Assembly: GCA_034698045.1 (NCBI GenBank)
Contig: JAQGAU010001080.1
Coordinates: 1 to 21,574 of the forward strand
DNA: 21,574 nucleotides
Direction: 5' to 3'
DNA from: Paramacrobiotus richtersi
Taxonomy: Eukaryota > Tardigrada > Eutardigrada > Parachela > Macrobiotidae
Shown here: positions 1-10,007 of the stretch, one piece after another
Layout of the letters: every line of letters starts with the position of its first letter
How positions within the stretch are numbered: position 1 is the stretch's first letter
Position numbers and translations under genes: made by a program
The notes under the pieces: model-generated
Databases searched by the model: none
What the model was told of the DNA's origin: nothing
What the model saw: only the letters and a program-made list of their open reading frames with translations

Positions 1-3000
1 TACTTCAATCTGGCGTTGGAGGAGAACACCAAAGCCCTGCAGACGCTGCCGATGAACGGCCGGGTGGACTACAATGTCGTGCCGTTGCAGTGTCTGCATA
101 GCTCACGGTTCGCCGAGGTGGTGTACAATCTGGGGACGCAGTTGTTGGTTAGTGGGCAGCCGGCGCAGGCGTTCCCGTTGCTGGTGGAGGCCAGTCATCG
201 GTATCATCAGAACCCGCGGTTGTGGCTGCGGCTGGCGGAGAGCTGTATTGCCAAACATAAAAACGTGAGTTTTTGTGTCGGTTACCGTTTTTTAGGTTTT
301 ATCGGCTGCATTAGCAGCTTACAATATTGTGTGATAATAAAATACTAGTTATTAATATTAATAATAAATTTTTAAGTTACGTTTTTTTGAAATAGTTTAA
401 AGGTTATTACTAATAAATTAATAATTTTTAATATTATTGTTATTAATTAATATTATTAAAGGTTATTAATAATTATAGTTTCTTCCTTTCTAATTAATAA
501 TAATTACGGTTTTTTTAAATGACATATTCCATAAATTAAAGGTTATTAATAATAAATTTTTAATTTTTAATATTATTGTTATTAATCAGTATTAATAATT
601 ACTTAAATAAAGGTTATTAATTAAATATAGTTTCTTCGTTTCTAATTATTAATAATTACGGTTTTTTTGGATGACATGTTCCATAAACGTTGGTAGGAAA
701 TCAAAACGGTAAAAGTTTTGGGCATAATAGTAGCGGTTGTTGTGGATTTGTTATAGATGGTTGTTGTTTTCTAGGATCTCATTGACCCCCTTCACCGTCG
801 GAAGCCCACGCGCTACATGATCAAAGGATCGGTGGGAGGCGGAAAGTACCGGAAACTTTTGTTATCCTCAGTATTACTGCCTTATCAGAAGCAGCTTTCT
901 CAGTATGTTGTTGATTTGGTTCTTGTAATGACAGTACATAGTTGGCTGAATGTGACACGATGTTTTTGCAGGCGGAAGGTCCAACCTCAAACGGAAGCCA
1001 AGAAGGATCCCTCCGAACCAGCGCTCACCATTGAATTCGCCCGCATGTGCCTGATTAACGCGCTGGCCACTGTTAATCGCCATTTAGCACGGTAATGAAA
1101 CTGTTCTTTATTTTTATTATTGCGATTTTGCATTGTATTTATTTTTACCATTGATAGTATTTTATTTTACGACATTTTGATCTAGCAATTTCTCATGGGT
1201 GATTTGGGGGAAAAATAATGTTTGTTTATGATTTTTTTTGATAATAACTGAGAATAATTTATCTCATAATAGTTCTGATTTATTTAATAGTATCTCTTAA
1301 CAATTTTTTTTATTGTATTTATTTTTGTTTATTATTTCTCATTTTTTTTCGTTGTTAAATTGTATAAGTTATTTATTCTAGTTATATTATATAATAAATT
1401 CACTGTATTTCAATAGGGGAAGCAGCTTGCCGGTGGAGGATGTGTACGCGATTGCCCCGAGCGGGATGTGTTCGAAACAGGAAATATTTCACTTGAAGTA
1501 ATCATCTAGCTTTTTCTGGTATCGAGACAACTAGAGCAAACACGGATTCTCATTTTTATAGAGCATATATTTTGGTGAATTTGGCCTTTGTTTCCAACTG
1601 TTTATGGGATTTTGTCGGCGGGATCGAGTACTCCAAACAGGCGGAAGCACTACCGGAACTGCCGGGCATTATTAGGTGAGGCGAAATAACATGGACCGTT
1701 GTACTGGAATACTCACTACTCATACAGAAATGTAGCCGTTTGAAATTTGTGATTTTATTTTGAAGTTGTTTTAACTGTTTCTTGCTGCATTCTGCTTTGT
1801 TTTACTATGTTTACCATTGGATATCCGTTTTTCTCCCTGTTGTTAAAATTTTGAAAAAAAAATAAACCATTCACCGGCTACGAAGGTTTGTTTAAAAATT
1901 GTCAATTTTCCCACTTTTTGTATTTATATATTATTTATATTTTTTTGTAATATTTCTATGCATTTTTTTGATTGGTTTGTATATGTACTGATTTTTCCAG
2001 CGTTGTGATAAATTTTTTAAGAGGGAAAAAACCATTCGTTCGGTTACAACGGAAACTATTCGTTGCTGTTTACTTTTTTGTCAATTTTCCATTTATTCTT
2101 ATTCATAGTTTCTCCGGTTGATGGTAATATCTGCAATAATTGTATTGTGTAGGTTTCTGATTTCGGCGTATGCCAGTGAAGGCCTGATGCGACTGAGTCG
2201 TCTGCACGATGCCGGCCACTACCTCTCCGTCGCCAACATCAACAACATCTACCGGCAGATGAACAATGACCTGGAGAAGGACGGTCAGGTTAATATGCTG
2301 CGCGCGCAGAGTGCCGCCCAGGAATCCGGCACGACACTGGCCGCTTCGCGCAGCTCCGAGGAGGCCAACAGTGATGAGCAGGGCAAGGTGTACGAGCAGC
2401 CGGAAGCCGTGATTAAATGTAAGAACTAGTGGATAATGTGGTTGAGAGGCTGGAGGGAATGTGCGGGTTGTTTTGTAGCGTTTTTGCATATTCCCAACGA
2501 TTATCTGCGGAAACGCCCGGTGTTTGCCCGGAATTTGCTGGGGTATAATCATGCCGTGTGGTTGGCGATGAATGGGGATTTGGAGGCCAGTTATACCATT
2601 GCGGAAAAGGTAGGTTTTAGATTTATGTCGGCGGCGATTTTTCCGTAACATTCTGCATTTCATTATAAATTTACATTAAATTTATTTGCTGTTATTAGTA
2701 GCAATGTAATTATTTAGTATTGTCCTTTACTGATTAATACACGTTTTTATTGGAAAAAGTTTTCATGTTTTTTGTATCTTTTTTTAGATTAATATCAGTT
2801 TCACTTTTAATAAGTTTAGTTATTTCTGTAAATTTAATTGTAAAACTTATTCATTAATGGGATCTTTAATAATTAATTTAATTAAAAAAACTATTAAATA
2901 ATAAAACACTATTATTGTGATTAATATAGTTTTCTAATTTAGTGCACTTTCTAAAATTATATAATTTGTGAAAAGTCTGCTGTGAGCTGCACTGGTTGTT

Positions 3001-3230
3001 TCTAGCTGCGCAGTGTGGAAACCAATGCCGATTCGATAACACGCGCCCGTGCCACACAACTGTGCATTTACATTCGTTTCCGGCAAGCCAATCGCCCGGA
3101 GGCGTTGAAGTTGATTTTGGACGAATGCCCGGAATGGAAGGATCGTCTGTACAAAGATTTCGATGCGGATGAGGAGAAGCTGCGTGTACTACGCGAGCAA
3201 CAGCAGGTCCCGTGGATCCTGGAAGGATAG
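1..3230 (+). CDS. CNOT10: CCR4-NOT complex subunit 10 (CNOT10), 3' part, 8 exons
   Basis: Eight exons join in one frame: 1-264, 775-902, 972-1091, 1417-1497, 1562-1675, 2153-2418, 2479-2609 and 3006-3230. All introns are GT-AG with phase-compatible junctions, and the sum is 442 codons plus TAG at 3228. The 5' part lies before the window. The first exon carries the block NPRLWLRLAE (codons 71-80 here), which I recognise from the TPR region of animal CNOT10. It is followed by further helical-repeat sequence such as the exon 5-6 join GIIRFLISAYASEGL and the exon 7 segment LGYNHAVWLAMNGDLEASY. In known animals CNOT10 pairs with CNOT11 on the CNOT1 N-terminus in the cytoplasmic deadenylase complex. 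Exon 6 encodes a polar Ser/Ala/Glu-rich linker, probably disordered. Introns run from 60 bp (2419-2478) to 510 bp. The exon boundaries are my own reading and not transcript-supported; intron 2 (69 bp, GTATGT donor) was chosen because it is the only good donor that keeps the frame. Confidence 0.88.
399..688. repeat. Two-copy tandem duplication in CNOT10 intron 1
   Basis: Within the 510-bp intron 265-774, an AT-rich segment of about 140 bp at 399-537 is repeated at 538-688. Both copies start with AAAGGTTATTA, pass through TTTTTAATATTATTGTTATTAAT and TATAGTTTCTTC, and end with AATAATTACGGTTTTTTT, then GACAT(A/G)TTCCATAAA. The copies differ by scattered substitutions and small indels. Each copy also carries the AAAGGTTATTAAT sub-motif twice. 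Confidence 0.8.
1092..1416 (+). other. CNOT10 intron 3 (325 bp)
   Basis: AT-rich intron between GTAATG (donor at 1092) and a TTTCAATAG acceptor. I see no gene, repeat or structured element in it. Confidence 0.75.
1676..2152 (+). other. CNOT10 intron 5 (477 bp) with a weak internal repeat
   Basis: Donor GTGAGG at 1676, acceptor TTGTGTAG ending at 2152. Two loosely similar segments (about 1860-1925 and 2028-2100) share AAACCATTC, a following GGCTACGAAGG or GGTTACAACGG, and TTGTCAATTTTCC. This is either an old local duplication or chance in AT-rich DNA. No coding signal. Confidence 0.6.
2610..3005 (+). other. CNOT10 intron 7 (396 bp)
   Basis: Donor GTAGGT at 2610, acceptor TTTCTAG ending at 3005. 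Strongly AT-rich. No gene or repeat seen. Confidence 0.75.
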
Positions 3231-3768
3231 TTTTGATTGTTTGCATTTTCGACCGTTTCGCCTCTGATTTGCTCGGTTCTCTCTGTTTTATTAATTTTGG
3301 ATCGTTATACATTTGTTGTATGAACAGTGTTTTTAGTTTGTTTCTGATTGAGTTCGTTAACTTTCTCGTGGATAATGCGCATGGGTTTTTTTACTGCTTT
3401 TGTTTGTCTCGTTGATTTCCGGCCAGTTTGACAGTCGTTTTGGAAAAATTAATGATGAAAGAACACTGAACAGGGAAACGATATGTGGTGTCTGTTCTCT
3501 GCTGCGATATGGAAATAACGGCGAAAGCGTTGACGTTCATGTACCTATCGGTCGGAATTATATCACGCTGTACAGGGATGTAATATGGCGCGCAGTTATT
3601 AATTTCATTTGGCGAATGAGAGTGCGACTTCCAGCTGATTTGAGATTCATTTGTTTTGAAATTTCGAATCAGTTTTTTGATCAGTTTGCAGAAATTAGCT
3701 GAAGCGTAATTGTTAGTCATTTTCAGAGAAGACGATCTTTGATAAGCACGGAGCCTCGTCGTTGGTTA
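3231..3768. other. CNOT10 3' UTR and tRNase Z upstream region
   Basis: 538 bp between the CNOT10 stop and the first in-frame ATG of the tRNase Z gene, which is on the same strand. I see no canonical AATAAA and no clear TATA box. A TCATTTTCAG acceptor-like sequence ends at 3726, in frame with the downstream exon, so an upstream tRNase Z exon or 5' UTR intron cannot be excluded. The region must contain the end of one transcript and the start of the next. Confidence 0.5.
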
Positions 3769-5815
3769 ATGCATATTTTATGGCCTATCGCGCGATACCC
3801 CAAAACATGCCTGGCACAGCTTGCAAAGTGTAGAGCGAGTTCGTCGAGCTCCTCCATTTCCAGAGCTCGCACATTCCGTGATCACTCTCCAGTCGGGAAC
3901 GCTGGGAAAAAAGGTACAGTTTCTCCTTGCCAACATCTTAAAGTCATCCAGATGTTAACAAAAGCTCGGTTTAAAGCAGAAAAACCTCCGCCAGCCTCCG
4001 CAGACATGAACGACGAGTTCGAACTCAGATTCCCCGGGACGCAGAAACGCTATTTCCTCAACTGCTGGTCAGTCTCTGGTCTGGAATCCTGTGTCACCGT
4101 CCGTGTGGATCCGGTCAAGTACGCCTTCGACATTGGCCATGCGACGCGATCTTCCATACAGTGTGATAATGTGTTTGTGACGCACGGCCATGTGGATCAC
4201 TGTGGTGCGCTGCCCAAGCATATGTCCCAGCGGGAAATGCGCTCACAACCTCCCTCCAAGTATTATTGCCCTCCGGAGATTGAGGAACACTTAAAGAAGA
4301 TCTGTCAGGGGTTTGCGGACATGAATGACGGGTAAGGAAGGAATATACAAAACAATTACCATGTTGTTTGGATAATTATGGCCGTTGATAGAAAACCCTG
4401 TAGTCGACTGTACAAAACCGATAGACTGTACAGTGGGTCTGATCGAAATGTCCATAATTGGTACTGTAAATTACAGTATTCTGTACTTGAAACAGCTGTG
4501 CGCGTAGGTGGTACAGGGAATTTTTGTTATTTTGTACCAACATCATCGAATTTTGTAGAAATAAGCCTGCTTTGTATCAGACAGCGATCAAAGGCGTGGA
4601 GATTGGGGAGAAAATCCCACTGTCGAAAGGACGAACAGCGAAACCGTTTCGGACCTATCACCGTGTTCCTAGTCAAGGCTACCTGATCTACACCACGGAA
4701 CGGACGTTAATCACGGAATACATGCATCTCAGTGGACCGGAAATCGGGGAGTATCTGGAACAGGGATATATCGTCCATGAAAATAAGCTGGTACCGGAGA
4801 TTGCCTACACGGGTGATACGACGTTTGATACGTTTCTTGATACGGAGAATGCCGATGTGCTCCGCTCCAGAGTAAGTCACCGGTGTTGTTTTTCTGTATT
4901 TATTTTTGTTTTATTTCTTTCGCCGTCAAGCGACATAGGTGCTTGTTGGTATTGCAATCGTGTGTACTTCGTTCACAGCTGAAAATTACTGGATGACTTA
5001 AAAAACATTTTTTCGATAATATTCGATATCAGAACTAGGGAAGATTTTTTTTAAAAACTTTTCTGAATTGTTATTTGTTTTGAATCAGAATTGCAGTCAG
5101 TTTGCGTTAACAATCTGTTCTACCAAGAATTCTTAGTGATCAGTAATAATTTACCGCAGATCACGTTTCTAACGTGACAACATTTGTCAGCGGCGTAAAT
5201 TTTTAAATACATTATCTGTTCAGTCATTCAAAAACTGCTAGGGGTGAATGCTCCAAAGAGTCATACCAAAATCTTCCGCTAAGTTTGTGATTTATCCCGA
5301 GTTATTTCTGAATAAGTAAATTCAACGTTAACCAGATTGAGAATTAATAATACCGTATATTGATACGTCAAAATTAAGATGAAAATAAATCCAAGTAATT
5401 TAATAAAAAATTACTGTTAAATTTAAAAGAGTATTTTTCTACTTTTAGTACGTGAACCGTTCATTTGCAATGTGCATTCCGATAAGATATTATATCGGTA
5501 TAACTGCTGTCATCGGTCACAAAACTGACTGGATTTTCTCCGTTATTACAGATTCTCATAACGGAAGCCACCTACATCGACGACCGACAGACCCCGCAGA
5601 AAGCCCGCGACCGCGGTCACATCCACCTCCAGGAGATCGCCGAGAATGCCGAAAAGTTCCGGGACGTGGGCGCACTGGTGCTGGTGCACCTGTCAGACCG
5701 GTATTCCAGCGGACAAGCCGCGCACTGGACCAGACGGTTCCTCCCGCCCTGGTTGCTGGCCAAGACATGGATCCCAACACTGATGAAGGATATGGAGGGC
5801 GGGAATGCGTATTGA
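3769..5815 (+). CDS. tRNase Z (tRNA 3'-processing endonuclease), plant/TRZ1 short type
   Basis: Three exons: 3769-4331, 4559-4871 and 5552-5815, joined at GT-AG introns, giving 379 residues. tRNase Z cuts the 3' trailer from pre-tRNAs. The metallo-beta-lactamase ligands are all visible: motif II H139-G-H141-V-D143-H144, motif III H222 in FRTYHRVPSQGY, motif IV D274 in YTGDTT, the HEAT-like TEAT (296-299) followed by RGHIH (313-317), and motif V H338 in LVHLSDRY. FRTYH..PSQGY and GDTT match Arabidopsis TRZ1 more closely than bacterial ElaC or animal ELAC2. The start is uncertain. ATG 3769 gives an Arg/Ser-rich leader (MHILWPIARYPKT...) with no acidic residue for over 30 positions, consistent with mitochondrial import. 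Other in-frame ATGs are at 3952 and 4006, and the latter starts just before the catalytic domain. The longer open frame begins with TTG at 3739 and is not a plausible start. A three-copy duplication of its last exon follows downstream. Confidence 0.85.
4332..4558 (+). other. tRNase Z intron 1 (227 bp) with short palindrome
   Basis: Donor GTAAGG at 4332, acceptor TTTTGTAG ending at 4558. It contains a near-perfect 17-nt palindrome, TACTGTAAATTACAGTA, at 4461-4477, and several TGTAC words. No coding signal. Confidence 0.7.
4872..5551 (+). other. tRNase Z intron 2 (680 bp)
   Basis: Consensus donor GTAAGT at 4872, acceptor TTATTACAG ending at 5551. AT-rich. I see no gene, repeat or mobile-element end in it. 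The exon it precedes (5552-5815) is the one copied in the downstream segmental duplications. Confidence 0.75.
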
Positions 5816-8534
5816 CCGGAAACCGTAGGGAAGAGGATTGTATTGATGGAGATTCATGGGTGGGTTGGTGTATGAGAGCTGTGGATTGTCTTTATCGGTT
5901 TTTGGGGTCAGAGTGCTTTAGTTGTGGGTATACTGGTCCAAAGAGAGATGAATTGTCACCAAACGTGTCGTTGTGTGATTGACTGATATAGAGGAACCTT
6001 TTGGTTGTTTCTTGTTGATGAGTGAAAGACCTTTGTTTTGTGGCACTCACCTTGTTTTGTATGTTCTCCTGGTGGATGCTGTCACTATCTTCTGTTTATT
6101 GGTCAGACTGAAATGCTGATAGAATACTGTGCGATGGAATATGGAAATAAAGCGTGTTATTTGCTTTAACTTGCCCAACTAAATAGACGCGCGCTGCAGT
6201 ACCCATTGTCCAGTGTGTTGTCAATTGAAGGACGGGAAAACTGATATCGTTGCACAATCGGTTCTTTACGATGTTAGTGCAAGAAACGTACTTGTAAGCA
6301 CCTTTCGCGCTCAGCATTTATGCCGAAGTACCGCAGTTGTGAATCGTTTCAAGGGACCTGTAATGTTTGTGATGCCGCGATACATGGCATGCCACAGTGC
6401 AAGTACAGTACCTGTTTGAAAGTTTAATATTATTATTATTATTCACAACAGTGCAGGTAGCCCATTTCCGACTGAAGGTAACATTTCCAGCTTGGGAATT
6501 TAAATTTTAATATAGATATGCTGTCATCATCATTCGTGAGCAAACTTTTCCGTAATTTTGCAAGGTGAACGGGCAAGGACGTTTCATTGGTGAAAAACCT
6601 CAGTTTAATTTAGAAAACCCAATCAGCTCGGAAGCGACAAGCGGTTGCAAAGAAATCAGCCAGTAGGGTTAAGCGCTGAAATGTCGTATTACATACTGTA
6701 CATAGTACCATGTGTAAAGTCTATGGCGCCTACTGCCATGTCGCTTTCCGGAGTCCGTAATGCTCAGTCGTCGCTGGCACGTCGACTGAAAATAGTGCAG
6801 CCCAGACGGCACGAACACTTTAATTCCCATTGGTTTCGTTTCAACAGACCGGGACGATGTTGGGTCGCGTTATTGACTCTTCCTACTATTATTATCGTTA
6901 AAGTTGTTTTGACCCATCAGTCGAGTACTATCTGATGCACTGTGAAATTTGTTACAAAACGATGCGATATCATTCTTTTCCAAAACATATCCGTTAAGCG
7001 GGAATGACACGTACGGTATTTTTTTGTTACCACGAACAAGAATACGATGTTTGGTTCAAGTCGGTCAGGATGACATGATTAATAAACAGTGTTTCTGGAT
7101 TGCTCGGTGCAATTAAGTGCCGGATCCGGAAAACCTTTGGTTCCAGCTCGCTATTCCAGTCTTTTTTCACACAACATCTTCCAGTTTGTTCTAGCTGATG
7201 ACGCAGCTAGCGTACCCCATCAAACAGAGACCAATTAGGTACGGTTGAACGAAAGATAATGCACCAAGTCCGATACACCATGGTAGGAATACGGACAGAT
7301 CACGCAAAAGTCCATTGAACTACAGATAAACACTCTATGTATCTTTGTATCCCGGGAAGCATTAAAGTGATTAAATACACACGAGGGACACGATTCATGG
7401 TGCTTTAATTGCTGGAGGAAATCAAAACAAATGCTTGGGAATTACACAGAACGTTCGACAGATCAAGGTAGCATGTAATTTTTTTACGAAAGATTTTCCT
7501 AAATTAGCACGTAATTTTTAAAGCCTGATTATACCACGCAGAACAGCTTTATTACTCGTACATGTAGATGTTTGCAGTTGGAAGTCATTAGTTGGTAAAT
7601 CCGCTCATCAGAGATTAAGTTACAAATCTGCTGATGCCGCTGTTTACTATGATTCGGAAGCGTTGTACCACCGGTAAACGTGGTGGCTCTAGGTAAATGA
7701 GTAATATTTAATTTCTGCCGTACGCAAGACCCGGTAAGCGAGGTACTTCTACATGTAATACAAAATGTCAAATCAAACAGAAAATTTATTCAATCTCGCG
7801 CCTCATGGTAATGAAAATGGGATGACCATTATTTACCACGCATAATTAGTGGGTCGGCTTCCGCCTACCTTTAGAACATGCTAGTAGCAATCTCAGCAGT
7901 GGCACAACGGTCACCCCATCACACACCAAAGACCCGCGTTTTATACTTCTATGTTCTGCCCGCGCATGCTTTCTCCCGTGCTGCTCCATAACATGGGCAG
8001 GTTGCAGCCTCATACGTATCGCACAGTGTATGGCGGACACCGGCACAGCAGTATCAGAAACTAGCGGTAGGTCGGCCTCGGGACCGGTTCACGCGGACGG
8101 TTCCATCCTCCTCCTCACACCCTGCGGACTCTCTGGATAGTGGATACATGTATGTCTCCGAGCCGGTGTGCAGCAGGAACGCAGCAAATGATTAAATTGT
8201 AACGAGCACGCCAAAGGGTACCCACTGTGAGCTGATCTATTCAACCATGATAATCTAACTAAGAATTGATTCACGCACAGATAATTATACGCCGTTAGTC
8301 TCCGTATATATGTACGTATGTACACGCACATGCACGCAGATAGTATGGGAATTCCGCTACTGCACTTCCGGGTGCATCAGCTAGTGTTTCACATGATGTA
8401 GCTTTAAACAGTGCAGCAACAAGAGCTGTTGCTCCAACTTGACACGAAGGGATTCAGAAATTCTTTTTGTCTAAAATTTAAGTTCTGATATCGTTGTTGT
8501 TAAATTTGTTCTGCAAAGAGGCGAGCAAATCAAA
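5816..8534. repeat. Unit A: tRNase Z 3' UTR plus conserved non-coding spacer before GPCR copy 1
   Basis: No convincing gene in 2.7 kb. The stretch aligns in order with units B (10008-11340) and C (16465-18655). Shared blocks in A include CCTTTCGCGCTCAG (6301), ACGGTTGAACGAAAGATAAT (7241), TGTATCCCGGGAAGC (7346), GATTATACCACGC (7527), CCACCGGTAAACGTGGTGG (7670), GTGTGCAGCAGGAACG (8166) and GAATTCCGCTACTGCACTTC (8350). At 8341-8350 the sequence TAGTATGGGA stands where the unit C copy has a TATA box. A short (TTA)n run lies at 6428-6442. The open frames here do not survive in the other copies, so I treat this as spacer and promoter DNA. Confidence 0.7.
6146..6151 (+). terminator. Candidate polyadenylation signal of tRNase Z
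   Basis: AATAAA, 331 bp after the stop codon. The surrounding 3' UTR (GGAATATGGAAATAAAGCG) aligns with unit C at about 16738-16760, where the hexamer has decayed to TTTTAAT. This agrees with the unit C copy being a non-functional gene fragment. Confidence 0.5.
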
Positions 8535-9525
8535 ATGGTGGTCGCTAACAGCACAAACTCTAGTGTTTTGTCCGATAACCAAACATCCGTCCACAAGACT
8601 TACAGCGCAGATGGGGGGTACACTTTCAGTTTAATCGGCTTTATCAGCTTAACCGTAATCACGTTGACCCTCAATTCTGTCGTGCTGTTTTTCTTGTTTA
8701 ACAACAAAATTCTACGAACTCCTTTTAATGTGTATATAATTGGTCTTTTATGCAGCCACGCCCTATTCGTCGGATTCCAAAACCCTATGAAAATTCTGAC
8801 CGAATATTATGGCTATTGGTGGCTGGGATCTCGTGCATGCACCTTGCGCATTTACAGTATCTATGTTATTGCGCCTATTGCGATACATATTCATGTGCTA
8901 ATTACTATCAATCGCGCTTGGGCGCTACTATGGCCAATGTCATATAAAACACGACACACTTCACGAGTGGCCTGGTTGCTTTGTTTACTGGTACTGGTAT
9001 ATGTTCATACACTCGCTCTGCCTGGGGATTATATTAGACGTCCAATATTATCGCGTGGCGCCCATCAACGGCTGCTATCTGGACACGAAGGCACAGCTGA
9101 TGTGGGGTATGTTTGTGTCAATCTGGATGTTTAACGTACCGGAACTGCTCGTCCCAGTATGCTTTCCCATTCTTCTTTGGAAGTATTACCAAAGGAGAGC
9201 ATCGAGAGGAATGGCCACCCAAGCAGATCGAGGACCAACTAGGAGTACGAGAATAAGGGGAGACTCCGTCCAATCGAGTCGAAAGGCACAGACAAAATCC
9301 CGTCCTTTTGTGATTTTGACGCTGTTTTCAATTAGTGCCTGTTTTTGTTGGACACCAAGTGCGGTGTATTTCCACCTGACCAGTTTCATGCCGCTGAACA
9401 AGCTAAAAACACTACAGCAAATACAGAATGTGTCGTCTCTTTTATTGCCCTTGCTTAATCCGCTTTTTTTTGCTCTGAGTATCGGTAGTTTACGTGCATG
9501 GGTTGTTCGCTTTTTGAAATGCTGA
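8535..9525 (+). CDS. Divergent rhodopsin-like GPCR, copy 1 (single-base frameshift)
   Basis: An intronless 7TM receptor of about 329 residues once a frameshift is allowed for. The first frame (8535 on) covers TM1-TM4 up to P163-G164. The rest, TM5-TM7, is in the +1 frame ending with TGA at 9523. The shift falls at the GGGG run 9024-9027, where copies 2 and 3 have one base fewer and stay open. Visible features are N-terminal glycosylation sequons (NST, NSS, NQT), TM1 with LNSVV, TM2 NVYIIGLLCSH with His at the usual Asp2.50 position, the TM3 end INRAWALLWP in place of DRY, an ECL2 Cys in GCYLDTKAQ, TM6 CWTP, TM7 LLNPLFF, and a terminal LKC that may be palmitoylated. Everything after the shift remains intact, so this is either a very young pseudogene or a consensus error in a G run. 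Its upstream TATA position is also degraded, which favours decay. The ligand is unknown. Confidence 0.8.
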
Positions 9526-9837
9526 AGAATCAAGAAGACAAATCGCATGAACTGATTATGATTATTTTAAGTTAGCCAGCCATAGTGCGATGCCAAACGG
9601 TTCTGCGGCTGCCACACTCATCAAAGTGACCTCGTAATATCAGCTTTTGGCTTACCAGTGTGTTTCCGACTAGCGGAGGAAGTAATGAGTTTTTTTTTAA
9701 AGTTGCAGTTTAAAGGTTAATTCACCCTCATGAAGATGTTGATAAAGACGTACAGAAACGTTGCCAAGACATTTAAAATACCGAGTACCCTTTGGAGGAG
9801 CATTTTCTATGTATGGCTCGTCAAAACAATAACGCCT
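9526..9837. other. Spacer between GPCR copy 1 and the unit B relic
   Basis: 312 bp. No AATAAA close to the GPCR stop and no convincing gene. I found no clear counterpart after GPCR copy 3. Confidence 0.5.
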
Positions 9838-10007
9838 CGAAGTTCCGGGATGTTGGAGCTGATCTGGGACTCGTGCACTTGTCGGACAAGCTATTCCAGC
9901 GGACAAGGCGGCTATTGGTATAAACGGCTTCTCCCGCCCTGACTTCTAATCAGAACATGGATCCCGCGACACTGGTGAAGGATATGGAGAGCGGGTGTGC
10001 GTACTAG
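9838..10007 (+). pseudogene. Unit B: relic of tRNase Z last exon
   Basis: Aligns with the 3' end of the tRNase Z exon (about 5655-5815). CGAAGTTCCGGGATGTTGG matches CGAAAAGTTCCGGGACGTGG, GTGCACTTGTCGGACAAG matches the motif V region, and ATTCCAGCGGACAAG, CTTCTCCCGCCCTG, ACATGGATCCC and GGATATGGAGAGCGGG follow in order to the final stop (TAG at 10005). It has internal indels and an early stop (TGACTTCTAA region, 9940-9950), and it lacks the first third of the exon. Homology continues past the stop into the 3' UTR (CAGAGGATTGTATTAATG versus AAGAGGATTGTATTGATG). Not expected to encode anything. Confidence 0.88.

Noticed and set aside
2103-2663. 186-residue minus-strand open frame
   Set aside because: It is antisense to CNOT10 exons 6 and 7, which fit the gene in frame with correct splice sites.
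5452-5982. 176-residue plus-strand open frame over tRNase Z exon 3
   Set aside because: It is a different frame from the conserved RNase Z sequence (RGHIH, HLSDRY), so it is a shadow of a GC-rich coding exon.
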